64,000 bases of DNA from Polaribacter aquimarinus (GTDB lineage Bacteria > Bacteroidota > Bacteroidia > Flavobacteriales > Flavobacteriaceae). The DNA is taken from contig NZ_QFFG01000002.1 in assembly GCF_003129485.1 (NCBI RefSeq), positions 558,001-622,000 on the forward strand. The letters are read 5' to 3'. Positions 20,054 to 27,810 of the stretch are shown piece by piece; position 1 is the stretch's first letter, and every line of letters begins with the position of its first letter. Made by a program: the position numbers and the translations under genes. A model generated the notes under the pieces. That model was not told the origin of the DNA. It searched no databases and worked only from the letters and a program-made list of their open reading frames with translations.

Positions 20054-20061
20054 TATTTTTG
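20054..20061 (+). promoter_or_regulatory. -7 box before the NarL-like regulator
   Basis: TATTTTTG matches TAnnTTTG, 22 bp before the ATG at 20084, so the regulator may have its own promoter besides read-through from the kinase. TACGTA at 20031 and a loose AAGTATAAATGAG just after the box hint at partial operator half-sites. Confidence 0.45.
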
Positions 20062-20083
20062 TAAGTATAAATGAGTTGTTTTT

Positions 20084-20746
20084 ATGATAAATGTAGTATT
20101 AGCAGACGATCATGTTTTGGTTAGAAATGGTATCAAAGCACTTTTAGAAGATCAAACAGGAATAACAGTTATTGATGAAGCTTCAAACGGAAAAGAAGCT
20201 TTAGAAGTAATTGCTAAGAACAAACCAGATGTTTTAATTGTTGATATTAGAATGCCAGAAATGAACGGTATTGAGGTAGTTGCTAAGGTTAATAAAAACC
20301 ACGCAGATGTTAAAACTTTGGTGCTCTCTATGCACGATTCTGAAGAATATGTTGTAAAATCTATCCAAGCCGGAGCTGATGGATATTTGTTAAAAGGAGC
20401 AAGCAAAGATGAATTTATTAAAGCATTAACAAAAGTTGCCTCAGGGGGTAAATATTTTACAGGTGATGTTACTGCAATAATTATGAGTAATTTTGTTAAT
20501 GGAAATACTAATAATTCAATAGAACCTTTAACTGAGGCTCCAAAAGAATTACCATTTAAACTCACTAAAAGAGAAAAACAAATACTTAGTTTAGTTTTAG
20601 AGTTAAAAAATAATAAAGATATAGCTGACGAACTAAAAATTAGCAAAAGAACAGCAGAGGTACATCGCTTTAATTTGATGAAAAAATTAGAGGTAAAAAA
20701 CCTAATGGAGCTAACAAATAAGGCTAAAGAGTACAATTTAACATAG
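20084..20746 (+). CDS. NarL/FixJ family response regulator
   Basis: 220 residues. The receiver domain has the acidic pair at D8-D9 and the phosphorylation site D54 (LIVDIRMPEMNG). A LuxR-type HTH follows at about 157-215 (LTKREKQILSLV...SKRTAEVHRFNLMKKL). It is the cognate partner of the NarX-like kinase by position and type and presumably controls genes in this island. Which of the two operator classes seen here it binds, if either, cannot be decided from sequence. Confidence 0.92.
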   Translation: MINVVLADDHVLVRNGIKALLEDQTGITVIDEASNGKEALEVIAKNKPDVLIVDIRMPEMNGIEVVAKVNKNHADVKTLVLSMHDSEEYVVKSIQAGADGYLLKGASKDEFIKALTKVASGGKYFTGDVTAIIMSNFVNGNTNNSIEPLTEAPKELPFKLTKREKQILSLVLELKNNKDIADELKISKRTAEVHRFNLMKKLEVKNLMELTNKAKEYNLT

Positions 20747-20873
20747 TTTTCTTCTCAGGTAATTTAAAATCAATTCATTTTCAACTTGTTTTTTTAAGAT
20801 ATTCTTAAAATAAAAAACATCCATTGTTAAATCTCTAATAATTAAAAATTACGTAATTTTATACACATAAATT

Positions 20874-20894
20874 AAGTATTTATACTTAGTTTTG
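20874..20894 (+). promoter_or_regulatory. Operator AAGTA-N4-TACTT joined to -7 box, narK promoter
   Basis: AAGTATTTATACTT (20874-20887) is a perfect 14-bp palindrome. Its last T begins the -7 box TAGTTTTG (20887-20894), 19 bp before the narK ATG. The register is identical to nirB. A second palindrome, TTACGTAA, lies upstream at 20849. Confidence 0.75.
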
Positions 20895-20913
20895 TGATAT
20901 AAAAATATGTATC

Positions 20914-22344
20914 ATGTCAAATTTATCTCAAGAGAAAGCAACTAAGTTAAGTTTACTCAATTTTAAGAACGTATCAATTCGTACATTTTGGATTACATCA
21001 ATATCATTTTTTCTATGCTTCTTTTCTTGGTTTGGCATTGTTCCTTTTATGCCAGATGTAGTAAAAGATTTAGGATTAACACCTGATCAAAAATGGAATT
21101 CAATCATATTAGCTGTGTCAGGGACAGTTTTTGCTCGTTTATTAATAGGTAAATTGTGTGACAAATATGGTCCAAGATTGTGTTATACATATTTGTTGAT
21201 GTTGGGTGCTATTCCAGTTATTCTTTGTGGTCTAGTAGAAACACCCACTCAATTTTTGGTTTGTAGGTTATTTATTGGTTTCATTGGAGCTTCTTTTGTA
21301 ATTACACAAGTTCATACTTCTCTAATGTTTGCGCCAAATATAGTTGGTACTGCAAATGCAACTTCTGCAGGATGGGGTAATTTAGGTGGTGGTGCCAATA
21401 GATTAGGAATGCCTTTAATTGCAGCCGCTGTAGTAAGTTTTGGAGTAGCAGATGCAGAGGCTTGGAGGTATTCTATGGTTATTGCAGGTATTATTTGTTT
21501 TTGTATGGGAATTATATATTTCTTTTTTACAAAAGATACACCAAAAGGTAATTTTAAAGATTTAAAAGAATCAGGAGAAATGATTTTTACAAAGAAAGAT
21601 CAAATAGGTTTTTTAGAGGTATTAAAAGATTATAGAGTTTGGATTTTATTTGTAGTGTATGCTGCAAGTTTTGGAATAGAATTAACAGTTTACGGAACCA
21701 TGGATGATTATTTGCAAAATACTTTTCAATTAAAAAGGGTAACAGCAGGGAATATTGTTCTGTCTTTTGCTTTAATGAATATTTTTGCAAGAACATTGGG
21801 TGGTTTTTTTGGTGATAAGTTCGGAAAACTAAAAGGATTAAGAGGTCGTGTATTATTCTTATCTTTTATATTAACACTACAAGGCATAGTTCTGATTTCT
21901 TTTTCAGGTGCCACTAGTTTAATTGTAGGTATTGTATTATTAATTTTATTTAGTTTGAGTGTTCAAATGGCAGAAGGTGCAACTTTCTCTGTAGTGCCAT
22001 TTATCAACAAAAAGGCCATCGGTTCTGTTTCTGGTATTGTTGGTGCTGGTGGTAATGTTGGTGCTTTTTTAGCTGCAATGTTGTTAAAATCTAAATCTGC
22101 ATTTGCAGAAAAAGCGGCTATTACTGCTAACGAGGGATTAGGAGAACAGGTTATAAAAACGGCACAAGCGGCAGCATCTTCAAGTGCAGTTTCTAGTGGT
22201 TATTTGTTAATTGGTTTTGTAGTTGTGGTAACTGGTATTGTTGCTTTAACAATTAAATTTTCTTTAGAAGAAGAGAAGGAAGAAGTTAAAAACAATGGAA
22301 ATATAATTGCACCTGAATTAATTCCTGTAAAAGTAAAAAGCTAA
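20914..22344 (+). CDS. narK: NarK-type MFS nitrate/nitrite transporter
   Basis: 476 residues with twelve predicted transmembrane segments. The nitrate-signature-like glycine-rich stretches of NNP transporters are visible: GWGNLGGGANR in TM5 and GAGGNVGAF in the second half, together with an ARLLIGKLCDKYGPR loop between TM2 and TM3. It should carry nitrate and/or nitrite across the inner membrane. It lies between the NirBD/NarXL-like unit and the nitrate reductase fusion, with its own operator-linked promoter. Confidence 0.95.
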   Translation: MSNLSQEKATKLSLLNFKNVSIRTFWITSISFFLCFFSWFGIVPFMPDVVKDLGLTPDQKWNSIILAVSGTVFARLLIGKLCDKYGPRLCYTYLLMLGAIPVILCGLVETPTQFLVCRLFIGFIGASFVITQVHTSLMFAPNIVGTANATSAGWGNLGGGANRLGMPLIAAAVVSFGVADAEAWRYSMVIAGIICFCMGIIYFFFTKDTPKGNFKDLKESGEMIFTKKDQIGFLEVLKDYRVWILFVVYAASFGIELTVYGTMDDYLQNTFQLKRVTAGNIVLSFALMNIFARTLGGFFGDKFGKLKGLRGRVLFLSFILTLQGIVLISFSGATSLIVGIVLLILFSLSVQMAEGATFSVVPFINKKAIGSVSGIVGAGGNVGAFLAAMLLKSKSAFAEKAAITANEGLGEQVIKTAQAAASSSAVSSGYLLIGFVVVVTGIVALTIKFSLEEEKEEVKNNGNIIAPELIPVKVKS

Positions 22345-22453
22345 TTTAAGGTATCTTTTTTTATTGATTTACAAATTCAAAGTACTGTTTTTTAAGGTAT
22401 TCAGAATAATAAAATCAAAGTTTGGATAGTAAAAATTTAATGCCTTATTTAGT

Positions 22454-25400
22454 ATGAAACCTGAGTCTAAAATGATGAAAAAAGAAATTAAAACAACTTG
22501 TTCTTATTGTGGTGTAGGTTGTGGAATTATCGTAAAAAAAGACAATAACAACAAGGTTTTTGTTGAAGGAGATAAAGACCATCCTGTAAATCAAGGAATG
22601 TTATGTTCTAAAGGGATGAACTTGCATTATGTTGCCAATGATATTTCAGACAGAATTTTATATCCAGAAATGCGATGGTCTCGTTCACATCCAAGGGAGC
22701 GTGTTTCTTGGGATACTGCTTTAGATAGAGCTGCTAATGTTTTTAAATCCATTATCAAAAAACATGGTCCAGATTCTGTAGCTTTTTACGTATCAGGACA
22801 AAGTTTAACAGAAGAATATTATATAGCTAATAAGCTGACAAAAGGTTTTTTAGGAACGAATAATATTGATACAAACTCACGTTTGTGTATGAGTTCTGCT
22901 GTAGTTGGTTACAAAAAAACTTTTGGAGAAGATAGTGTGCCTATTTCGTATGCAGATATAGAATTGGCAGATACTTTTTTAATAACAGGCGCAAATCCTG
23001 CTTGGTGTCATCCTATTTTATTTAGAAGGATAGAAAAAAGAAAAGAGGAAAATCCGGATGTAGAAATTATTGTAATTGATCCTCGTAAAACAGACTCAGC
23101 AAATTTTGCAGATTTACATTTGCAATTAATTCCTGGAACTGATGTCGTTTTATACAATGCAATCGCAAGATGTTTGTTTAAAAAAGGATGGATAGACAAA
23201 ACGTTTATAAAAAAATATACAGAAGGATTTGAAGATTACAAAAAACTCATTTTTGAAACAAGTTTAAAAGAAGCGTCTAAAATTTGTGGTGTTTCAGAAG
23301 ATGATATCCAAAAAGCAGCCAAAATTATTGGACAGTCTAGTGGTTTTATCAGTATGTGGGCAATGGGTCTAAACCAAAGTGTTGTGGGTACAGATAAAAA
23401 TGTATCACTTTTAAATTTATCTTTAATTACTGGTCAAGTTGGTAAACCTGGTTCTGGCCCTTTTTCATTAACTGGGCAACCCAATGCTATGGGTGGTCGT
23501 GAAGTTGGAGGAATGGCAAACTTATTAGCGGTTCACAAAGATTTAATGAATCCAGAACACAGAAGAGAAGTTGCACAATTTTGGGGGGTAGATAAAATCA
23601 ACCCAAAACCAGGATTAACAGCTACAGAAATGTTTGATGCTTTGGAAAGTGGAAAATTAAAAGCAGTTTGGATTGCGTGTACAAATCCATTGGTAAGCTT
23701 ACCAAATTCTAATCAAATAGAAAAAGCAATGGCAAATTCTAAGTTTGTTGTTGTACAAGAAATTTCTCATAAATCAGATACAGTAAAATTTGCTGATTTG
23801 GTTTTGCCAGCTGCTGCTTGGTTAGAGAAAGAAGGAACAATGACTAATTCTGAAAGAAGAATATCCTACTTGCCAAAAGAAATTGAGGCTCCAGGAGAAG
23901 CAAGACCAGATGTAGAAATTTTCTGCGATTTTGCGCAAAGAATGGGTTTTAGAGGCTTTAATTTTAACAACGCATCAGAAATTTATGATGAATATGCATC
24001 AATGACCAAAGGCACAAATATTGATGTTTCTTACTTAAATTATGATCGATTAAAAAACGAAGGTACTTTTCAGTGGCCAGTAAATGAATATCGTCATTCT
24101 GGAACTCCACGTCTTTTTGAAGATAAAAAGTTTTATACTCCATCTCAAAAAGCCATTTTTAATATCCCATCATCCTTAGAAAATACATCCGTAAAAACAT
24201 GCGAAGAATTTCCGTTGATTTTAACTACAGGTCGTGTTAGAGATCAGTGGCACACAATGACAAAAACAGGAAAAGTATCAAGATTAAAAACACATTATCC
24301 AAAACCTGTATTAGAAATTAATTTAGTTGATGCCTATTTAAATAATATAAAAGACGGTGATATTACCGAAATTAAAAGCACAAATGGTGTAGTTAGGGTT
24401 CGTGCTAAAATTACAGATGCTATTAAAAAAGGTGTGGTATTTTTACCTATGCATTGGGGTAAAGTGTTGCAAAGTAATTTAAATAGAGCCAATAATTTAA
24501 CAAACACGCACATAGACCCTGTTTCAAAAGAACCAGATTTTAAGTTTACTTCAGTTTCAGTTTCAAAATATAAAAAACCAAAAGAGAAAATAATTATAGC
24601 AGGTGCTGGTGCAGCGGCTTTTCGATTTTTACAGAATTATAGAGATTATAATGAAGTTGATGAAATTCACGTTTTTTCGAAAGAATCTAACCTCTTCTAT
24701 AACCGAGTTTTATTGCCAGAATATATCACTGAAGAACTTTCTTGGGAACAATTATTAAAGATTAAAAATGCTGAGTTAAGCAAATTAAATATCAAAGTTC
24801 ATCCAGAAACGGTTATTGATAAAATTGATAAAGAGAAAAAAAATGTTACAGATTCTAATGGAGAAATTCACAATTTTGATAAGTTAATTTTAGCCACAGG
24901 TAGTCGTGCTTTTATTCCAAGAGATGTTCAAATCGATTTGCCAGGTCGTTTTACAATGCGTAATAAAAATGATGCAGATCAGTTTAAAAAATATTTAGAC
25001 AACACAGGTTTACCACCAGAACAACAACACGTAGTTATTGTTGGTGGAGGTTTATTAGGTTTAGAGTTGGCAGCTGCAATGAAGCATAAAAATGTAAAAA
25101 TTACTATTATTCAAAGAGCTTCTCGTTTAATGGAACGCCAATTAGATAAAATTTCAAGTAAATTATTGTCTTTAGATGTGCAAGAAAGAGGTATTCAAAT
25201 TTATTTTGATAATGAAGTAAGTACCGTTTTTGATGATGAAGATACAGGCGAATTAACCATCAACTTAAAATCTGGAAAATACATTACAGCCAACGCAATT
25301 GTCTATGCAATTGGTACAAGACCAAACATTGAAATTGCCAAAAATAACGGAATTATTTGCGGACGAGGTGTCAAAGTAAATCAACATTTACAATCTTCTC

Positions 25401-25993
25401 ATCCAGATATTTTTGCCATTGGTGAAATAGCTGAATTTAACAACAAATTATTTGGAATTACATCAGCAGCAGAAGAACAAGCGGGTATTTTGGCTAATTT
25501 TATTGCAGGAGATATTAGTGAATCTTACAAAGGTTCTGTATTAATGAATATCTTAAAATTTAACGATTTAAATCTATGTAGTATTGGCGAAATTGAAGTC
25601 CCAGAAAACGATGATAGTTACGAAGAAGTTATTTTTACAGACATCTCTAAACGTTATTATAAAAAGTGTATTGTTAAAGACGATTTGTTAATTGGCGCAG
25701 TTTTAATGGGCGATAAAAACGAATTTGCAGAATTCAAAACAATGATAGAAAGCAAAATCGAAATGTCTGACAAACGAAATACATTGTTAAGAGGCGCTTC
25801 TAATGATGTGCCAATGTTAGGAGAATTGGTTTGTTCTTGTAGTCAAGTAGGTTCTGGAAATATTGAAGAAGCCATTGCTAATGGGTGTACCAATTTTACA
25901 GAATTATGTAATAAAACAGGTGCAGGTTTGGGTTGTGGAAGTTGTAAAACAGAAGTGAGAGAAATACTGAATAACGCAAAAGTAGGAATATGA
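22454..25993 (+). CDS. nasC: Assimilatory nitrate reductase: NasC-type catalytic chain fused to NasB/NirB-like FAD-[2Fe-2S] reductase
   Basis: 1179 residues. The first ~700 are a molybdopterin-guanine-dinucleotide nitrate reductase: [4Fe-4S] cysteines C16, C19, C23 and C51, and the Mo-ligand cysteine C145 in NSRLCMSS. From about residue 713 a second enzyme begins, with GAGAAAF (FAD), GGGLLGLE (NAD(P)H) and, near 1124-1170, a BFD-type [2Fe-2S] module (CSCSQVG...GCGSC). In Bacillus NasB and NasC these are separate polypeptides; here one chain can take electrons from NAD(P)H to nitrate. No Tat signal, so cytoplasmic. Its stop overlaps the next ATG by 4 bp. An in-frame ATG at residue 7 or 8 could also be the start. 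Confidence 0.93.
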   Translation: MKPESKMMKKEIKTTCSYCGVGCGIIVKKDNNNKVFVEGDKDHPVNQGMLCSKGMNLHYVANDISDRILYPEMRWSRSHPRERVSWDTALDRAANVFKSIIKKHGPDSVAFYVSGQSLTEEYYIANKLTKGFLGTNNIDTNSRLCMSSAVVGYKKTFGEDSVPISYADIELADTFLITGANPAWCHPILFRRIEKRKEENPDVEIIVIDPRKTDSANFADLHLQLIPGTDVVLYNAIARCLFKKGWIDKTFIKKYTEGFEDYKKLIFETSLKEASKICGVSEDDIQKAAKIIGQSSGFISMWAMGLNQSVVGTDKNVSLLNLSLITGQVGKPGSGPFSLTGQPNAMGGREVGGMANLLAVHKDLMNPEHRREVAQFWGVDKINPKPGLTATEMFDALESGKLKAVWIACTNPLVSLPNSNQIEKAMANSKFVVVQEISHKSDTVKFADLVLPAAAWLEKEGTMTNSERRISYLPKEIEAPGEARPDVEIFCDFAQRMGFRGFNFNNASEIYDEYASMTKGTNIDVSYLNYDRLKNEGTFQWPVNEYRHSGTPRLFEDKKFYTPSQKAIFNIPSSLENTSVKTCEEFPLILTTGRVRDQWHTMTKTGKVSRLKTHYPKPVLEINLVDAYLNNIKDGDITEIKSTNGVVRVRAKITDAIKKGVVFLPMHWGKVLQSNLNRANNLTNTHIDPVSKEPDFKFTSVSVSKYKKPKEKIIIAGAGAAAFRFLQNYRDYNEVDEIHVFSKESNLFYNRVLLPEYITEELSWEQLLKIKNAELSKLNIKVHPETVIDKIDKEKKNVTDSNGEIHNFDKLILATGSRAFIPRDVQIDLPGRFTMRNKNDADQFKKYLDNTGLPPEQQHVVIVGGGLLGLELAAAMKHKNVKITIIQRASRLMERQLDKISSKLLSLDVQERGIQIYFDNEVSTVFDDEDTGELTINLKSGKYITANAIVYAIGTRPNIEIAKNNGIICGRGVKVNQHLQSSHPDIFAIGEIAEFNNKLFGITSAAEEQAGILANFIAGDISESYKGSVLMNILKFNDLNLCSIGEIEVPENDDSYEEVIFTDISKRYYKKCIVKDDLLIGAVLMGDKNEFAEFKTMIESKIEMSDKRNTLLRGASNDVPMLGELVCSCSQVGSGNIEEAIANGCTNFTELCNKTGAGLGCGSCKTEVREILNNAKVGI

Positions 25994-27423
25994 ACAAGTT
26001 GTTAAATCGAGTTATTGTTAAAGGAGGAGTTTTATCTCCTGGAGAATTAAAATACATTTGCGATTCTGTAGAAAGTTTGGGTTGTAAAACCATTTCTTTT
26101 GGGTCTAGGCAAGATATTTTATTGCCTAAAAAAGTAAAACCAGAAGATTTAAATCAATTTGATAAATTAAAAGTTGTAGACTTTAATGAAGTGGGTGTAG
26201 AAAATGTTGTTTCTTCTTATGTTTGTGCAGATATTTTTCCGAGTACTTCTTGGCTAACAGGTGATAGATATTTATACCTTTTAGAACAATTTGGTGCAAA
26301 ATCGAAACTAAAAATAAACCTTACAGATCCTAAACAAAGATTGGTTCCATTATTTACAGGACACATCAATTTTATTGCTTCAGAACACGAAGATTATTGG
26401 TATTTGTACATTAGGTTACCTGAGTGGAAAACTACAAAAATGTATCCTGCATTAATCTATAGTTGGGATTTAGATAAGATTGAAACTGCCATAGAAAACA
26501 TCCTTCAAGAAGAACCAGAAACTATTGAAACCATTTTTGAATTGGTAAGTGATGCTGTAGACACCAACAATAGAACAGTAGATAAACCTTTAGAAGTCTC
26601 TTTTTATCCCTTTCCTTATTTTGAAGGGATGAACAAAATTGGAATAGATAAATATTGGTTGGGTTTGTATTGGAGAAATAACAAATACGACATTTCTTTT
26701 CTAAAGGATATGTGTGAATTGTGTTCAGAAAATAAGATTGGTAAAATATCTATTACACCGTGGAAATCTTTTATAGTAAAAGGAATTCCAAGAGAATCTA
26801 AACTAGTTTGGGAAAAATTTTTAGGTAAAAGAGGTATTAATGTGCGTCATTCGATGTTAGAATTAAATTGGCATTTACCTGTGGCAAATAAAGATGCTTT
26901 AAATCTAAAAAAATATTTAGTTACAAATTTTGATCAAAACGACATCAGTACTTATGGGTTAACCTTTGGAATAACAGATTACAGCAAGTCTTCTTATTAC
27001 TTTACATCTATTGTTGTAGAGAAAAACAAACAACCCGAATTGATTGGAAATTTTCAAACAAGAGATACTTACAACTTATTATATGCTAAAAATTTTGACC
27101 CAAATACAAGAGAATACATTACACATGTTCAAGATGTAGATAAGGTTGAGTTACCTGGTTTATTGATGGAATTGAGTCAGTTGTATTTTGATCAATTAGG
27201 TTCTGAAAAAGAAGAAGTTGTTGTTCAAAAAAACAAAAAAGAAACTTTAGAAGAAGAAGTATATCAATGTCAAGACTGTTTAACAATATACAATGAAACT
27301 TATGGAGACATTACACAAAACATATCTAAAAACACTCTGTTTAAAGATTTGCCAGAAACCTACATATGTTCACTTTGTGAAGCTCCAAAAAGCAATTTCA
27401 AAAAAAGAGTTTTAGTAAAATAA
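25990..27423 (+). CDS. Degenerate nitrite/sulfite-reductase-like protein with C-terminal rubredoxin domain
   Basis: 477 residues. The N-terminus (KGGVLSPGELKYICDSV...FGSRQDILLP) and a second copy near residues 225-270 (LGLYWRNNKYDISFLKDM...ISITPWKSFIVKG) resemble the two ferredoxin-like half-domains of nitrite/sulfite reductases. The segments between resemble the sirohaem-binding parts, but the CxnC...CxxxC cluster cysteines are absent. The last 56 residues are a rubredoxin-type iron site: C427/C430 and C460/C463. It overlaps the nitrate reductase gene by ATGA, so the products are probably made together. I infer an electron carrier or assembly/partner subunit; no enzymatic function is claimed. 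Confidence 0.75.
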   Translation: MNKLLNRVIVKGGVLSPGELKYICDSVESLGCKTISFGSRQDILLPKKVKPEDLNQFDKLKVVDFNEVGVENVVSSYVCADIFPSTSWLTGDRYLYLLEQFGAKSKLKINLTDPKQRLVPLFTGHINFIASEHEDYWYLYIRLPEWKTTKMYPALIYSWDLDKIETAIENILQEEPETIETIFELVSDAVDTNNRTVDKPLEVSFYPFPYFEGMNKIGIDKYWLGLYWRNNKYDISFLKDMCELCSENKIGKISITPWKSFIVKGIPRESKLVWEKFLGKRGINVRHSMLELNWHLPVANKDALNLKKYLVTNFDQNDISTYGLTFGITDYSKSSYYFTSIVVEKNKQPELIGNFQTRDTYNLLYAKNFDPNTREYITHVQDVDKVELPGLLMELSQLYFDQLGSEKEEVVVQKNKKETLEEEVYQCQDCLTIYNETYGDITQNISKNTLFKDLPETYICSLCEAPKSNFKKRVLVK

Positions 27424-27466
27424 ATCTAGACTTTTAAAATCATATACACATTACTATCATATTCAG

Positions 27467-27493
27467 CCCTCTTTTAGAAAGAGGGTTTTTTTG
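27467..27493 (+). terminator. Rho-independent terminator after the nas genes
   Basis: CCCTCTTT-TAG-AAAGAGGG followed by a run of T. It closes the narK/nas transcription unit and separates it from the nap operon. Confidence 0.85.
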
Positions 27494-27497
27494 TTGC

Positions 27498-27511
27498 ATG
27501 ATAATTATCAT
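27498..27511 (+). promoter_or_regulatory. FNR-type operator of the nap operon
   Basis: ATGATAATTATCAT is a perfect 14-bp palindrome with the FNR/DNR core TGAT-N4-ATCA. Its centre is 33 bp upstream of the centre of a -7 box (TAGTTTTA, 27534-27541). That puts it at about -40 to -41 from the expected start, the classical class II activation position. Confidence 0.72.
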
Positions 27512-27533
27512 ATTATAATAAAAGAATAAAAGA

Positions 27534-27541
27534 TAGTTTTA
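27534..27541 (+). promoter_or_regulatory. -7 box of the nap promoter
   Basis: TAGTTTTA matches TAnnTTTG except for the last base and lies 26 bp before the napD ATG. The weak box fits an activator-dependent promoter. Confidence 0.5.
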
Positions 27542-27567
27542 TCCGATTATAAAAAACAAAATATTAA

Positions 27568-27804
27568 ATGCCTATAAAAAGCTACTTAGCACATCCACAT
27601 ACAGGACAAAAAGAACAACTTGTAAATGAGTTAACTGCCTTAGAGAATTGCGAAATAATTCCTGCAGATAATAAAGAGGTTCTTGTTCTTGTTACCGATA
27701 CAGCGAGCGATACAGAAGACGATATTTTAAAACAGAAAATAGAAACTTTTAAAAGTTTAAAATTACTTGCGTTAGTTTCTGGCTTTAATACACCAAAAAA
27801 ATAA
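27568..27804 (+). CDS. napD: NapD-like chaperone
   Basis: 78 residues with the ferredoxin-like beta-alpha-beta layout of NapD: an N-terminal SYLAHPHTGQKE strand-turn, an acidic central NCEIIPADNKEVLVLV strand, and LKLLALVSGFNT at the end, where NapD has its SLVYH-like strand. NapD binds the twin-arginine signal peptide of NapA and aids its maturation. It is the first gene of the nap operon and precedes napA by 6 bp. Sequence similarity is modest; position makes the assignment likely. Confidence 0.78.
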   Translation: MPIKSYLAHPHTGQKEQLVNELTALENCEIIPADNKEVLVLVTDTASDTEDDILKQKIETFKSLKLLALVSGFNTPKK

Positions 27805-27810
27805 TTACAA

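Noticed and set aside
20152..20736. Long minus-strand open frame opposite the NarL-like regulator
   Set aside because: It is the antisense shadow of a clear response regulator; its composition is hydrophobic and serine-rich without domain motifs.
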